Below, piece after piece: positions 32,463-38,784 of a DNA stretch of 41,318 bases (position 1 is its first letter; every line of letters begins with the position of its first letter). The position numbers and the translations under genes were made by a program. Origin of the DNA: Chloroflexota bacterium (GTDB taxonomy: Bacteria > Chloroflexota > Limnocylindria > P2-11E); the NCBI GenBank assembly GCA_028876375.1, contig JAGWSB010000012.1, forward strand, positions 1 to 41,318, written 5' to 3'. The notes below the pieces were generated by a model. That model made no database searches and was not told where the DNA came from. It saw nothing but the letters and a program-made list of their open reading frames with translations.

Positions 32463-33512
32463 TCAGGACCTCGCCGCCGTCGGCGCGGCCGCGAGCGCGC
32501 CGCGGACGGCCGAGTCGATGGCCTCGATGTCGACGAGCGACGGCTCCGGCCGCGGCGGCGTGCGCAGCGCCGCCTCGATGCCCTCGCGGAGCAGGCCGAC
32601 GATCCCGTCGAACGGGACGTCCCCGTCGAGGAAGCGCTCCACGGCGATCTCGTCGGCCGCCGACGCCCCGACGACGGCGCGCGGATCGCCGCCGCGCGCG
32701 GCGCGCAGCACGGTCTCGAAGCACGGGTACCGCTCGGGGGCCGGCGCGCCGCGGAACGTGAGCTGGCGCGCCCGGGACAGGTCGAGGCGCGGCGCCGGGG
32801 ACGGCGCGCGGTCCCACAGCAGCGCGTACTGGATCGGGAGGCGCATGTCGGGCTCCGCGAGCTGCGCGATGACGCTGCCGTCGACGAGCTCGACGAGCGC
32901 GTGCACGACGCTCTCCGGGTGTACGACGACGTCGATGCGATCGTAGGGCAGGCCGTACAGCCAGTGCGTCTCGATCACCTCGTAGGCCTTGTTCACGAGC
33001 GTCGCGGAGTCGACCGTGACCTTCGGTCCCATCTTCCACGTCGGATGCCTGAGCGCGCGCTCCGGCGTCACGCTCGACATCTCGGAGAGCGGCGCCTCGC
33101 GGAATGGACCACCCGATGCCGTCAGCGTGACGCGCGCGACGTCGTCGGGGTCCACGCCGCTCAGACACTGCCACAACGCGCAGTGCTCGCTGTCGACGGG
33201 CCGCAGCCGATCCCCCGCCCCGCCACTGAGCGCGCGCACGAGGTGTCCGCCGACGACCAGGACCTCCTTATTCGCGAGCGCGACGCGCTTCCCGGCGCGC
33301 AGCGCCGCGATCGTGGGTCCGAGCCCGGCGATCCCCGGCGTCGCGACGAGCACCACATCGACGTCGTCCGCGGTGGCGAGGGCGACGAGGTCGTCCCCGC
33401 GGCGTCCCGACCGGGTGACGCGGAGGCGGTCCGGATGCGCGGCGACGACGTCGAGGGCTTGTCGCCCGATCGATCCGCTGGCGCCGAGGATCGCGACACG
33501 CGTAGCGGTCAT
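32463..33512 (-). CDS. dxr: 1-deoxy-D-xylulose 5-phosphate reductoisomerase, short form
   Basis: First committed enzyme of the MEP pathway. The 349-residue protein has the NADPH motif GASGSIG at 8-14, LANKEVLV, PVDSEHCALWQ, the SGGPFR loop, HPTWKMGPKVTVDSATLVNKAYEVIETHWL and HPESVVHALVEL with DGSVIAQLAEPDM, all intact. The family is usually 380-400 residues. About 35-40 residues are missing between the first beta-alpha unit (DRLRVT) and the segment ADDVDVVLVATPG, within the NADPH-binding domain. The ATG at 33512 directly precedes the Rossmann motif. It lies between cdsA (20-base gap) and rseP. Confidence 0.94.
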   Translation of the reverse strand: MTATRVAILGASGSIGRQALDVVAAHPDRLRVTRSGRRGDDLVALATADDVDVVLVATPGIAGLGPTIAALRAGKRVALANKEVLVVGGHLVRALSGGAGDRLRPVDSEHCALWQCLSGVDPDDVARVTLTASGGPFREAPLSEMSSVTPERALRHPTWKMGPKVTVDSATLVNKAYEVIETHWLYGLPYDRIDVVVHPESVVHALVELVDGSVIAQLAEPDMRLPIQYALLWDRAPSPAPRLDLSRARQLTFRGAPAPERYPCFETVLRAARGGDPRAVVGASAADEIAVERFLDGDVPFDGIVGLLREGIEAALRTPPRPEPSLVDIEAIDSAVRGALAAAPTAARS

Positions 33513-33532
33513 TGCTCCATCATCCCAGCGTT

Positions 33533-34198
33533 TCAGCGGAGCGGTCCGGGAGGCGGGCCGATCAGCGCGATCGCCGCCGCGACGAGCACGGCCGTCGCAA
33601 GGAGCGAGTCGATGCGGTCGAGGACGCCGCCGTGGCCCGGCAGCAGCCCGCCCGAGTCCTTGACCCCGGCTCGCCGCTTGGTCCAGCTCTCGAGGAGGTC
33701 CCCCGCGAATGCGGCGGGCCCGACCAGGATCGCCGCGGCATACCCCCACGCCGGGAAGCGCAGGAACGGCCGCTCCCAGAGAGCGACGACCAGGAGCGCC
33801 GCGCCGATCCCGGCGACGGTGCCTTCCCACGTCTTGCCCGGACTGATGCGGGGGACGATCCTGTGTCGTCCGAAGGTCGAACCGACCACGTAGGCGACGA
33901 CGTCCATCGCCCACACGGCGACGAACGTCATGAGCAGCTCGCTCGGGAGCCGTAGGCCGCGGAGGATCGTCTCGCTGTGGACGCGCAGCCATGCGAGCGC
34001 GACGAGCCCGCCGAGCAGAACGCCGAGCTCGATCGCGGCGGGGATCCCGGCACGCCGGAGGTGCACGAGCTCGAGCCCGGCCAGCGCCCCGACGACGGCG
34101 AGCAACGCGTAGAACGCCTCCGGCGGAGCGAGCAGCGCGACGAGGACGACGACCGCGTAGCCGACCGCGGTCGGCGCGCGACGCGGGAGATCCCTCAC
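33533..34198 (-). CDS. cdsA: phosphatidate cytidylyltransferase
   Basis: Makes CDP-diacylglycerol for phospholipid synthesis. The 221-residue membrane protein has about six helices and the CDS signature in two blocks: RISPGKTWEGTVAGIGAALL and ESWTKRRAGVKDSGGLLPGHGGVLDRID, ending with a final helix. The GTG at 34198 overlaps the uppS stop (GTGA). At 221 residues it is somewhat short, mainly at the N-terminus. Position after uppS and before dxr is the standard order. Confidence 0.93.
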   Translation of the reverse strand: MRDLPRRAPTAVGYAVVVLVALLAPPEAFYALLAVVGALAGLELVHLRRAGIPAAIELGVLLGGLVALAWLRVHSETILRGLRLPSELLMTFVAVWAMDVVAYVVGSTFGRHRIVPRISPGKTWEGTVAGIGAALLVVALWERPFLRFPAWGYAAAILVGPAAFAGDLLESWTKRRAGVKDSGGLLPGHGGVLDRIDSLLATAVLVAAAIALIGPPPGPLR

Positions 34199-34884
34199 CG
34201 ACCGAAGCGCCGCTCTCGCGACGCGAACGCGGCGATCGCATCGTCCAGGTCCTTCACCGAGAACTCCGGCCACAGCACCGGGGTCGCCCACATCTCCGCG
34301 TAGGCCACCTGCCACAGCAGGAAGTTGGAGACACGCAGCTCGCCGCCGGTCCGGATGAAGAGGTCGGGGTCGGGGATGTCGGGCGCGTACAGGTGCCGCG
34401 CGATGGCCTCCTCGTCGATGGCCTCGGCGGTCACGCCCTCGCGCACGATCTCCCGCACCGCGTCGACGATCTCGGCGCGGCCGCCGTAGTTGAACGCGAT
34501 CGTCATCGTGTCGCGGCCGCCCTCGGTCTTGAGGACCGCGGCGCCGATCGCCTTCCGCAGCCGCTCCGACAGCTCGCCCACGCGGCCGATGACGCGCAGC
34601 TTCACGCCGTCGCGGACGAGGGTGTCCGTCTCGCGCAGGATCGTCTCCTCGAGGAGGCGCATGAGGCCCTCGACCTCGGCGGGCTCGCGCTTCCAGTTCT
34701 CCGTCGAGAACGAGTAGAGCGTGAGATAGCGGACGCCGCGCTCGCGCGCGTGGCGCAGCGTGCGCCTGATGGTCTCGACCCCCGCGCGGTGCCCCGCGAT
34801 CGCCGGCAGGTGCCGCTTGCGTGCCCAGCGGCGGTTGCCGTCCATCACGATCGCGATGTGGCCGGGGACGGCGTCTCCCGTCAT
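34195..34884 (-). CDS. uppS: undecaprenyl diphosphate synthase
   Basis: A 229-residue cis-prenyltransferase making the lipid carrier for peptidoglycan and other glycans. HIAIVMDGNRRWARKRHLPAIAGHRAG at the N-terminus (catalytic Asp in MDGN), LTLYSFSTENWKR, FNYGGRAEIVDAV, and the C-terminal DLFIRTGGELRVSNFLLWQVAYAE with WPEF are all present. ATG at 34884, two bases after the frr stop. It uses the products of the MEP pathway encoded in part by dxr and ispG. Confidence 0.96.
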   Translation of the reverse strand: MTGDAVPGHIAIVMDGNRRWARKRHLPAIAGHRAGVETIRRTLRHARERGVRYLTLYSFSTENWKREPAEVEGLMRLLEETILRETDTLVRDGVKLRVIGRVGELSERLRKAIGAAVLKTEGGRDTMTIAFNYGGRAEIVDAVREIVREGVTAEAIDEEAIARHLYAPDIPDPDLFIRTGGELRVSNFLLWQVAYAEMWATPVLWPEFSVKDLDDAIAAFASRERRFGR

Positions 34885-34886
34885 GG

Positions 34887-35447
34887 TCAGACCGAAAGGA
34901 TCTCTTTCTCTTTGCCCTCGCCGATCTCGTCGACCTGCAGGATGTAGCGGTCCGTCAGCTTCTGCAGCTGCTGCTCGAGCCGCTTGAACTCGTCGGCGGA
35001 GATCCCCGCCCCCTCTTGCTTCTTGCGCATCTCTTCGTGCGCGTGCCGGCGGAGCGTGCGCACCTCGACGCGGCCCTCCTCCAGCTTCTTGTGCAGGAGC
35101 TTCACCAGGTCGCGGCGGCGCTCCTCGGTCAGCGCCGGGATCGGCAGCCGGATCACCGTGCCGTCGTTGCTCGGGGTGATCCCGAGGTCGCTCGCCTGGA
35201 GGGCCTTCTCGATCGGACGGATGAGGTTGCGATCCCAGGGCTGAACGACGATGAGGCGCGGCTCCGGCGCCGTGATGGACGCGAGCTGGATGAGCGGCGT
35301 CGCGGTCCCGTAGGCCTCGACCTCGAGGCCTTCGATGAGCGACGGCGCCGCGCGTCCGGTCCGCACGGTCGTGAGCTCGTGGCGGAGCGCCTCGATCGCC
35401 TTCTTCATGCGCGGCTCGGTCTGGGCCATGATCTCTTCGAGAGGCAT
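34887..35447 (-). CDS. frr: ribosome recycling factor
   Basis: A 186-residue two-domain protein that splits post-termination ribosomes with EF-G. MKKAIEALRHELTTVRTGRAAPSLIEGLEVEAYG, PLIQLASI, and the C-terminal helix EEGRVEVRTLRRHAHEEMRKKQEGAGISADEFKRLEQQLQKLTDRYI are characteristic. ATG at 35447 has GAGGTGAG directly upstream. It follows pyrH after a 100-base gap that contains copy 2 of the post-stop hairpin. Confidence 0.97.
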   Translation of the reverse strand: MPLEEIMAQTEPRMKKAIEALRHELTTVRTGRAAPSLIEGLEVEAYGTATPLIQLASITAPEPRLIVVQPWDRNLIRPIEKALQASDLGITPSNDGTVIRLPIPALTEERRRDLVKLLHKKLEEGRVEVRTLRRHAHEEMRKKQEGAGISADEFKRLEQQLQKLTDRYILQVDEIGEGKEKEILSV

Positions 35448-35519
35448 CTCTCACCTCACCATCAAATATCCGCCGGCCTGCGGGCCGCGGACACCTCGCA
35501 GGGCGTCGACCCGCTTCGG

Positions 35520-35544
35520 ACCGGCGGAGCCGGATCCTCGCTCG
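35520..35544 (-). repeat. post-stop hairpin element, copy 2 (pyrH-frr)
   Basis: Starting three bases after the pyrH stop, the minus strand reads CGAGCGAG, then GATCCGGCTCCGCCGGTC. It is homologous to the element after recA (15463-15487). The stem keeps the bulged T; the outer C-G pair of copy 1 is replaced by G-C. The remaining part of the 35448-35547 gap shows nothing else that can be supported. Confidence 0.7.
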
Positions 35545-35547
35545 ATC

Positions 35548-36270
35548 TCATCCGGCGTGTACGAGAGTTCCGACGGGCTCCCCGAGCGCGGCGCGCAGCA
35601 TCGCGCCCTTCTCGCCGATGTCGAAGACGATGATGTCCATCCCGCGCTCGCTCGCGAGCGCCGCGGCGGTCGTGTCCATGACGGCGAGACGCTTCTCGAT
35701 GACCTCGTGGTGCGTGAGGTCCGTGTATTTCTTCGCCGTCTTCACCAGCTTGGGGTCCGCGTCGTACACCCCGTCGACGTCGTTCTTCGCCATGAGGATG
35801 ACCTGCGCGTCGATCTCTGCGGAGCGGAGGGCCGCGGCCGTATCGCTCGTGAAGAACGGGTTGCCCGTGCCGGCCGCGAAGATCACGACGCGCCCTTTCT
35901 CGAGGTGCCGGATGGCGCGCCGCCGGATGTACGGCTCGGCGACGGCGCGTATCTCCAGCGCCGACTGCACGCGCGCCGGGATCCCCGCCGTCTCCAGGGC
36001 CGACTGCAGCGCGAGGGCGTTGATGACCATGGCGAGCATGCCCATGTAGTGGGCCGTCGCCTCCTCGATGCCTTGCTCCGCCGCCGCGGCGCCGCGGAGG
36101 AAGTTGCCGCCTCCGACGACGATGGCGACCTGTATCTGCCGATCGTGGAGCCCGCGGATCTCCTCCGCGAGGTAATGCGTGTACTGCGGCGAGATCCCGA
36201 ACTTACGATCGCCGAGCAGCGCTTCGCCGCTCAGCTTCAGCAGCACGCGGGAGTATTTCGGCGCACCCAC
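35548..36270 (-). CDS. pyrH: uridylate kinase
   Basis: A 240-residue hexameric bacterial UMP kinase. VLLKLSGEALLG at 9-20, VGGGNFLRG, GMLAMVINALALQSAL, AGTGNPFFTSDTAAALRSAEI, KNDVDGVYDADP and the C-terminal MDIIVFDIGEKGAMLRAALGEPVGTLV are complete. GTG start at 36270, 15 bases after tsf. Part of the rpsB operon. Confidence 0.97.
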   Translation of the reverse strand: MGAPKYSRVLLKLSGEALLGDRKFGISPQYTHYLAEEIRGLHDRQIQVAIVVGGGNFLRGAAAAEQGIEEATAHYMGMLAMVINALALQSALETAGIPARVQSALEIRAVAEPYIRRRAIRHLEKGRVVIFAAGTGNPFFTSDTAAALRSAEIDAQVILMAKNDVDGVYDADPKLVKTAKKYTDLTHHEVIEKRLAVMDTTAAALASERGMDIIVFDIGEKGAMLRAALGEPVGTLVHAG

Positions 36271-36285
36271 GTTCGGGGGCAGAGT

Positions 36286-36843
36286 CTAGGCCGCCGCTCC
36301 GAGCTGGAACCTCGCGAAGCGGCGCACCTTGACGTTCTCGCCCGTCGACTGCGCCAGCGCGGCCACGAGGTCGCCCACCGTCTTCGTGTTGTCGCGGATA
36401 TAGGGCTGCTTGAGCAGCACCGCGGTCTCGATCGCCTTCTTCTCGTCGCCGCCGTGCTCCTTGACGATCTCGGACCGCGCCTCCGACGTGAGCTCGTCCT
36501 CGGACACGACGATCGGCGACATCGCCGCGATCTGCATCGCGATGTTGCGCGCCAGCTCCTTGAACTCGGGGTTCCGCGCGACGAAGTCGGTCTCGCTGCT
36601 CAGCTCGACGAGCGCGCCGATGCGTCCACCGGAGTGGATGTACGACTCGACGACGCCCTCGCGCGCCTCGCGCCCCGCGCGCTTCGCGGCGGCGGCCAGC
36701 CCTTTCTGCCTGAGGATGTCCTTCGCCTTCTCGTAGTCGCCGTGCGACTCCTCGAGCGCGCGCTTGCAGTCCATCACGCCCGCACCGGTCTCGGTACGCA
36801 GGCGCTGGACCTCGCGCGCGTCGACCGCCGTCTTGTCCGCCAT
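36286..36843 (-). CDS. tsf: elongation factor Ts, short form
   Basis: A 185-residue EF-Ts, which exchanges nucleotide on EF-Tu. VQRLRTETGAGVMDCKRALEESHGDYEKAKDILRQKG is the conserved N-terminal domain, and the core SSETDFVARNPEFKELARNIAMQIAAMSP follows. It is the compact form with one core subdomain, as in Thermus and Chloroflexi, against about 280 residues in E. coli. The ATG at 36843 overlaps the rpsB stop (TGATG); GTG at 36846 is an alternative. Confidence 0.97.
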   Translation of the reverse strand: MADKTAVDAREVQRLRTETGAGVMDCKRALEESHGDYEKAKDILRQKGLAAAAKRAGREAREGVVESYIHSGGRIGALVELSSETDFVARNPEFKELARNIAMQIAAMSPIVVSEDELTSEARSEIVKEHGGDEKKAIETAVLLKQPYIRDNTKTVGDLVAALAQSTGENVKVRRFARFQLGAAA

Positions 36844-37742
36844 CACTCCGACCTCTTCTCGTCGCTCGGCGCGGCCTCGGCGGCCGCGGCCTCGGTGGTC
36901 TCTTCCGTGTACCCGCCGATCGGGTACTCCTCTTCCTCTTCCGGCTCGTACACGCGCGGCGTGCGCCGCGCGCGCGGGACGCCGACCTCGAGCTCACCCT
37001 CGGGGACCGGCGCGTATCCCATCTCCTCCGGCGAGGCGCCTTCCTTCTTGCCCGCGTCGAACTCGGCGCGGCCTTCGAGGACGGCGTCGGCCACCTTCTG
37101 GCAGATGAGCTTGACCGCGCGGATCGCGTCGTCGTTCGCGGGGATGATGACGTCGATGAGGTCGGGGTCGCAGTTCGTGTCGACCATCGCGACGACGGGG
37201 ATCTCCAGGCGGCGCGCTTCGTCCACGGCGATGCGCTCGCGGTGCGGGTCGACGACGAACACCGCCGACGGAACGCGCTTCATCTCGCGTACGCCCGCGA
37301 AGAAACGGTCGAGGTGCTCGAGCTCGTCCTCGAGCACGCCGGCGTCCTTCTTGGGGAGCGTCGCGAAGTCGCCGCGCTCCTTGCGCTCGTGGAGCTCGTT
37401 GAGCCGGTCGATCCGCTTCCGGATGGTGACGAAGTTGGTGAGGAATCCGCCGAGCCACCGCTGATTGACGTACGGCATCGCGGCGCGCTTCGCCTCTTCG
37501 GCGATCGACTCTTGCGCCTGCTTCTTCGTGCCGATGAGGAGGATGTTCCCGCCGCTCGAGGCGAGGTCCCGGACGAACGCGTACGCGTCCTCGATCCGCG
37601 TCAGCGTCTGCTGCAGGTCGATGATGTGGATGCCGTTCCGCTCCATGAAGATGAAGCGGCGCATCTTGGGGTTCCAGCGGCGCGCCTGGTGTCCGAAATG
37701 GACGCCCGATTCCAGGAGCTGCTTCATGGTGACGACGGCCAC
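36843..37742 (-). CDS. rpsB: 30S ribosomal protein S2 with acidic tail
   Basis: A 299-residue S2. [56 protein letters not shown] and [27 protein letters not shown] are standard. S2 usually ends near residue 240-250; here a tail of about 50 residues follows, rich in Glu and Ala, with [16 protein letters not shown]. The GTG at 37742 has GGAG six bases upstream; the ATG five codons later is an alternative. First gene of the rpsB-tsf-pyrH-frr-uppS-cdsA-dxr-rseP operon. Confidence 0.97.
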   Translation of the reverse strand: MAVVTMKQLLESGVHFGHQARRWNPKMRRFIFMERNGIHIIDLQQTLTRIEDAYAFVRDLASSGGNILLIGTKKQAQESIAEEAKRAAMPYVNQRWLGGFLTNFVTIRKRIDRLNELHERKERGDFATLPKKDAGVLEDELEHLDRFFAGVREMKRVPSAVFVVDPHRERIAVDEARRLEIPVVAMVDTNCDPDLIDVIIPANDDAIRAVKLICQKVADAVLEGRAEFDAGKKEGASPEEMGYAPVPEGELEVGVPRARRTPRVYEPEEEEEYPIGGYTEETTEAAAAEAAPSDEKRSE

Positions 37743-37890
37743 GGATGTCTCCCTTTATTCCTCCGCGTCCCCCCGCCAAGCCGACCAGCCGCTGCCCGAG
37801 GGGACAGCCGACCAGGGAGCGTTCGTGTCCGGGGAACGCGTGCGAAGTACCGGGCTGAGCCCGGTCACCGACCAGTGTATATGCCGTGGC
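37743..37890. promoter_or_regulatory. divergent promoter and rpsB leader with repeats
   Basis: On the minus strand a TATACACT stretch (about 37880-37873) is the likely -10 of the rpsB operon, giving a leader of roughly 125 bases. On the plus strand TATATG (37878-37883) ends seven bases before the ATG at 37891. The rpsB leader holds three copies of CCGACCAG (plus-strand sense; 37781-37788, 37808-37815, 37868-37875) and a 17-base palindrome ACCGGGCTGAGCCCGGT (37849-37865). It may carry ribosomal-protein autoregulation, which is inference. Confidence 0.5.
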
Positions 37891-38295
37891 ATGTCGGCTG
37901 CGACGGGGGGCGGCGTGGCCCGCTACGACGACAAGCCCGTTCCCCGCGGTACGTCGCGCCGCTGGGAGGTCATCCTCGCCGACGACGAGCGCGCGCGGGC
38001 ATCGCAGCGCCTTCGGGCCCTCGACGTGCGCGCCCAGCACCGCACCCTCCGGCAGCTGAGCGAGGACGACCTCGCGCGCATCCCGCTGCTCCCGGAGGGC
38101 GACCGGCTGGGGCGCTACCAGGCCTACATCGACCTCCACGACCCCGCCCGCGCGGACTTCATCGCCGAAGGGAGCGAGGTCGTGAAGCCGGGTCAGAGGA
38201 TGGTCGCCAAGGCGGACGTCGACCGGGAGGTGTGGGACCGGCTCGTCGAGGCCTCCCACGAGGTCGTCGGCTGGAGACGCCGCCGCTCCGCCTAG
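37891..38295 (+). CDS. uncharacterised 134-residue protein
   Basis: Not recognised. A hydrophilic, charged, probably alpha-helical protein: RYDDKPVPRGTSRRWEVILADDERARASQRLRALDVRA at the front, LSEDDLARIPLLPEGDRLGRYQAYIDLHDPARADFIA in the middle and VDREVWDRLVEASHEVVGW near the end. No signal peptide, membrane segment or cysteine. The ATG at 37891 is chosen because a TATATG box ends seven bases before it, fitting the leaderless pattern. It is divergent from the rpsB operon and convergent with the pilin gene. Confidence 0.65.
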   Translation: MSAATGGGVARYDDKPVPRGTSRRWEVILADDERARASQRLRALDVRAQHRTLRQLSEDDLARIPLLPEGDRLGRYQAYIDLHDPARADFIAEGSEVVKPGQRMVAKADVDREVWDRLVEASHEVVGWRRRRSA

Positions 38296-38300
38296 TACCG

Positions 38301-38344
38301 CAGAAAAAGGAGTGGGCCCTGGCCTCACCGAGGCCAGGGCCCAC
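38301..38344 (-). terminator. strong intrinsic terminator of pilin gene
   Basis: A perfect 15-base-pair stem (38312-38326 with 38330-38344, loop of 3) is followed on the minus strand by CTCC and five T residues (38308-38304). It lies 20 bases after the pilin stop. The plus-strand gene ending at 38295 has no T-run after the same stem. This is the clearest terminator in the window. Confidence 0.9.
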
Positions 38345-38363
38345 CGGCGTCTTCCGAAGCGTG

Positions 38364-38516
38364 CTAGGTGAGGTTGTTGCCGATGTTGCTGAAGATGTTC
38401 TGCAGCTGACCCCGCAGGAAGATCATGGCGACGATGACGGCGATGGCGATGACGGCAATGATGAGTGCGTATTCGACGAGACCCTGGCCTTCGTCGTCAC
38501 GGAAGAACTCGAGCAC
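38364..38516 (-). CDS. Flp/Fap-type pilin
   Basis: A 50-residue class III signal-type pilin: VLEFFRDDEGQGLVEYALII, then AVIAIAVIVAMIFLRGQLQN and a short polar end IFSNIGNNLT. The EGQGLVEYAL motif (processing before the hydrophobic stretch, conserved Glu and Tyr) is the Flp family signature. Flp pilins polymerise into tight-adherence pili and are cut by a TadV-type prepilin peptidase. No tad/cpa secretion gene is in the window, so it is an orphan here. GTG at 38516 with a very strong AAGGAGGTGA site upstream. Own terminator downstream. Confidence 0.92.
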   Translation of the reverse strand: MLEFFRDDEGQGLVEYALIIAVIAIAVIVAMIFLRGQLQNIFSNIGNNLT

Positions 38517-38581
38517 CCACCTCACCTCCTTCCTTGTCATTCGGTCCGAGCCGGGGTCGTGCCCCTGCTCGCTTGCCGGGG

Positions 38582-38587
38582 AGTCTA
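38582..38587 (-). promoter_or_regulatory. -10-like TAGACT box for pilin
   Basis: TAGACT on the minus strand would give a leader of about 60 bases ending in the strong GGAGGT site before the pilin GTG. No clear -35 element was seen. Confidence 0.35.
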
Positions 38588-38624
38588 GTCGGTGGGCCGG
38601 GTCACCGGCACTAGGCGGAACGTC

Positions 38625-38771
38625 CTACCGGAAGTCCGGATGCCCTCTTGACACCACCTCGTCGCGGAGGGCCTCCAGCGGGCTTTTTCCGCGCCGGCGG
38701 CGGCCGGCGCCCTCGGGGCAGGCGCTCCGCGGCGCGGTCGCGCCGCGGCAGAGCTCGTCCTTCGCGTCCAT
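38625..38771 (-). CDS. possible 48-residue small protein
   Basis: An open frame MDAKDELCRGATAP...KSPLEALRDEVVSRGHPDFR lying in the gap between dinG and the pilin gene. TAGCAT (formed with the dinG stop) ends about nine bases before the ATG, the same spacing seen before the MFS gene. The C-terminal half could form a helix. It is Arg-rich and GC-rich, so it may be a chance frame. No family recognised. Confidence 0.3.
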   Translation of the reverse strand: MDAKDELCRGATAPRSACPEGAGRRRRGKSPLEALRDEVVSRGHPDFR

Positions 38772-38784
38772 CCCCGCCCGGATG

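Noticed and set aside
38648-38653. TTGACA as a plus-strand -35 box
   Set aside because: No TANNNT hexamer lies 16-18 bases downstream and no plus-strand gene follows.
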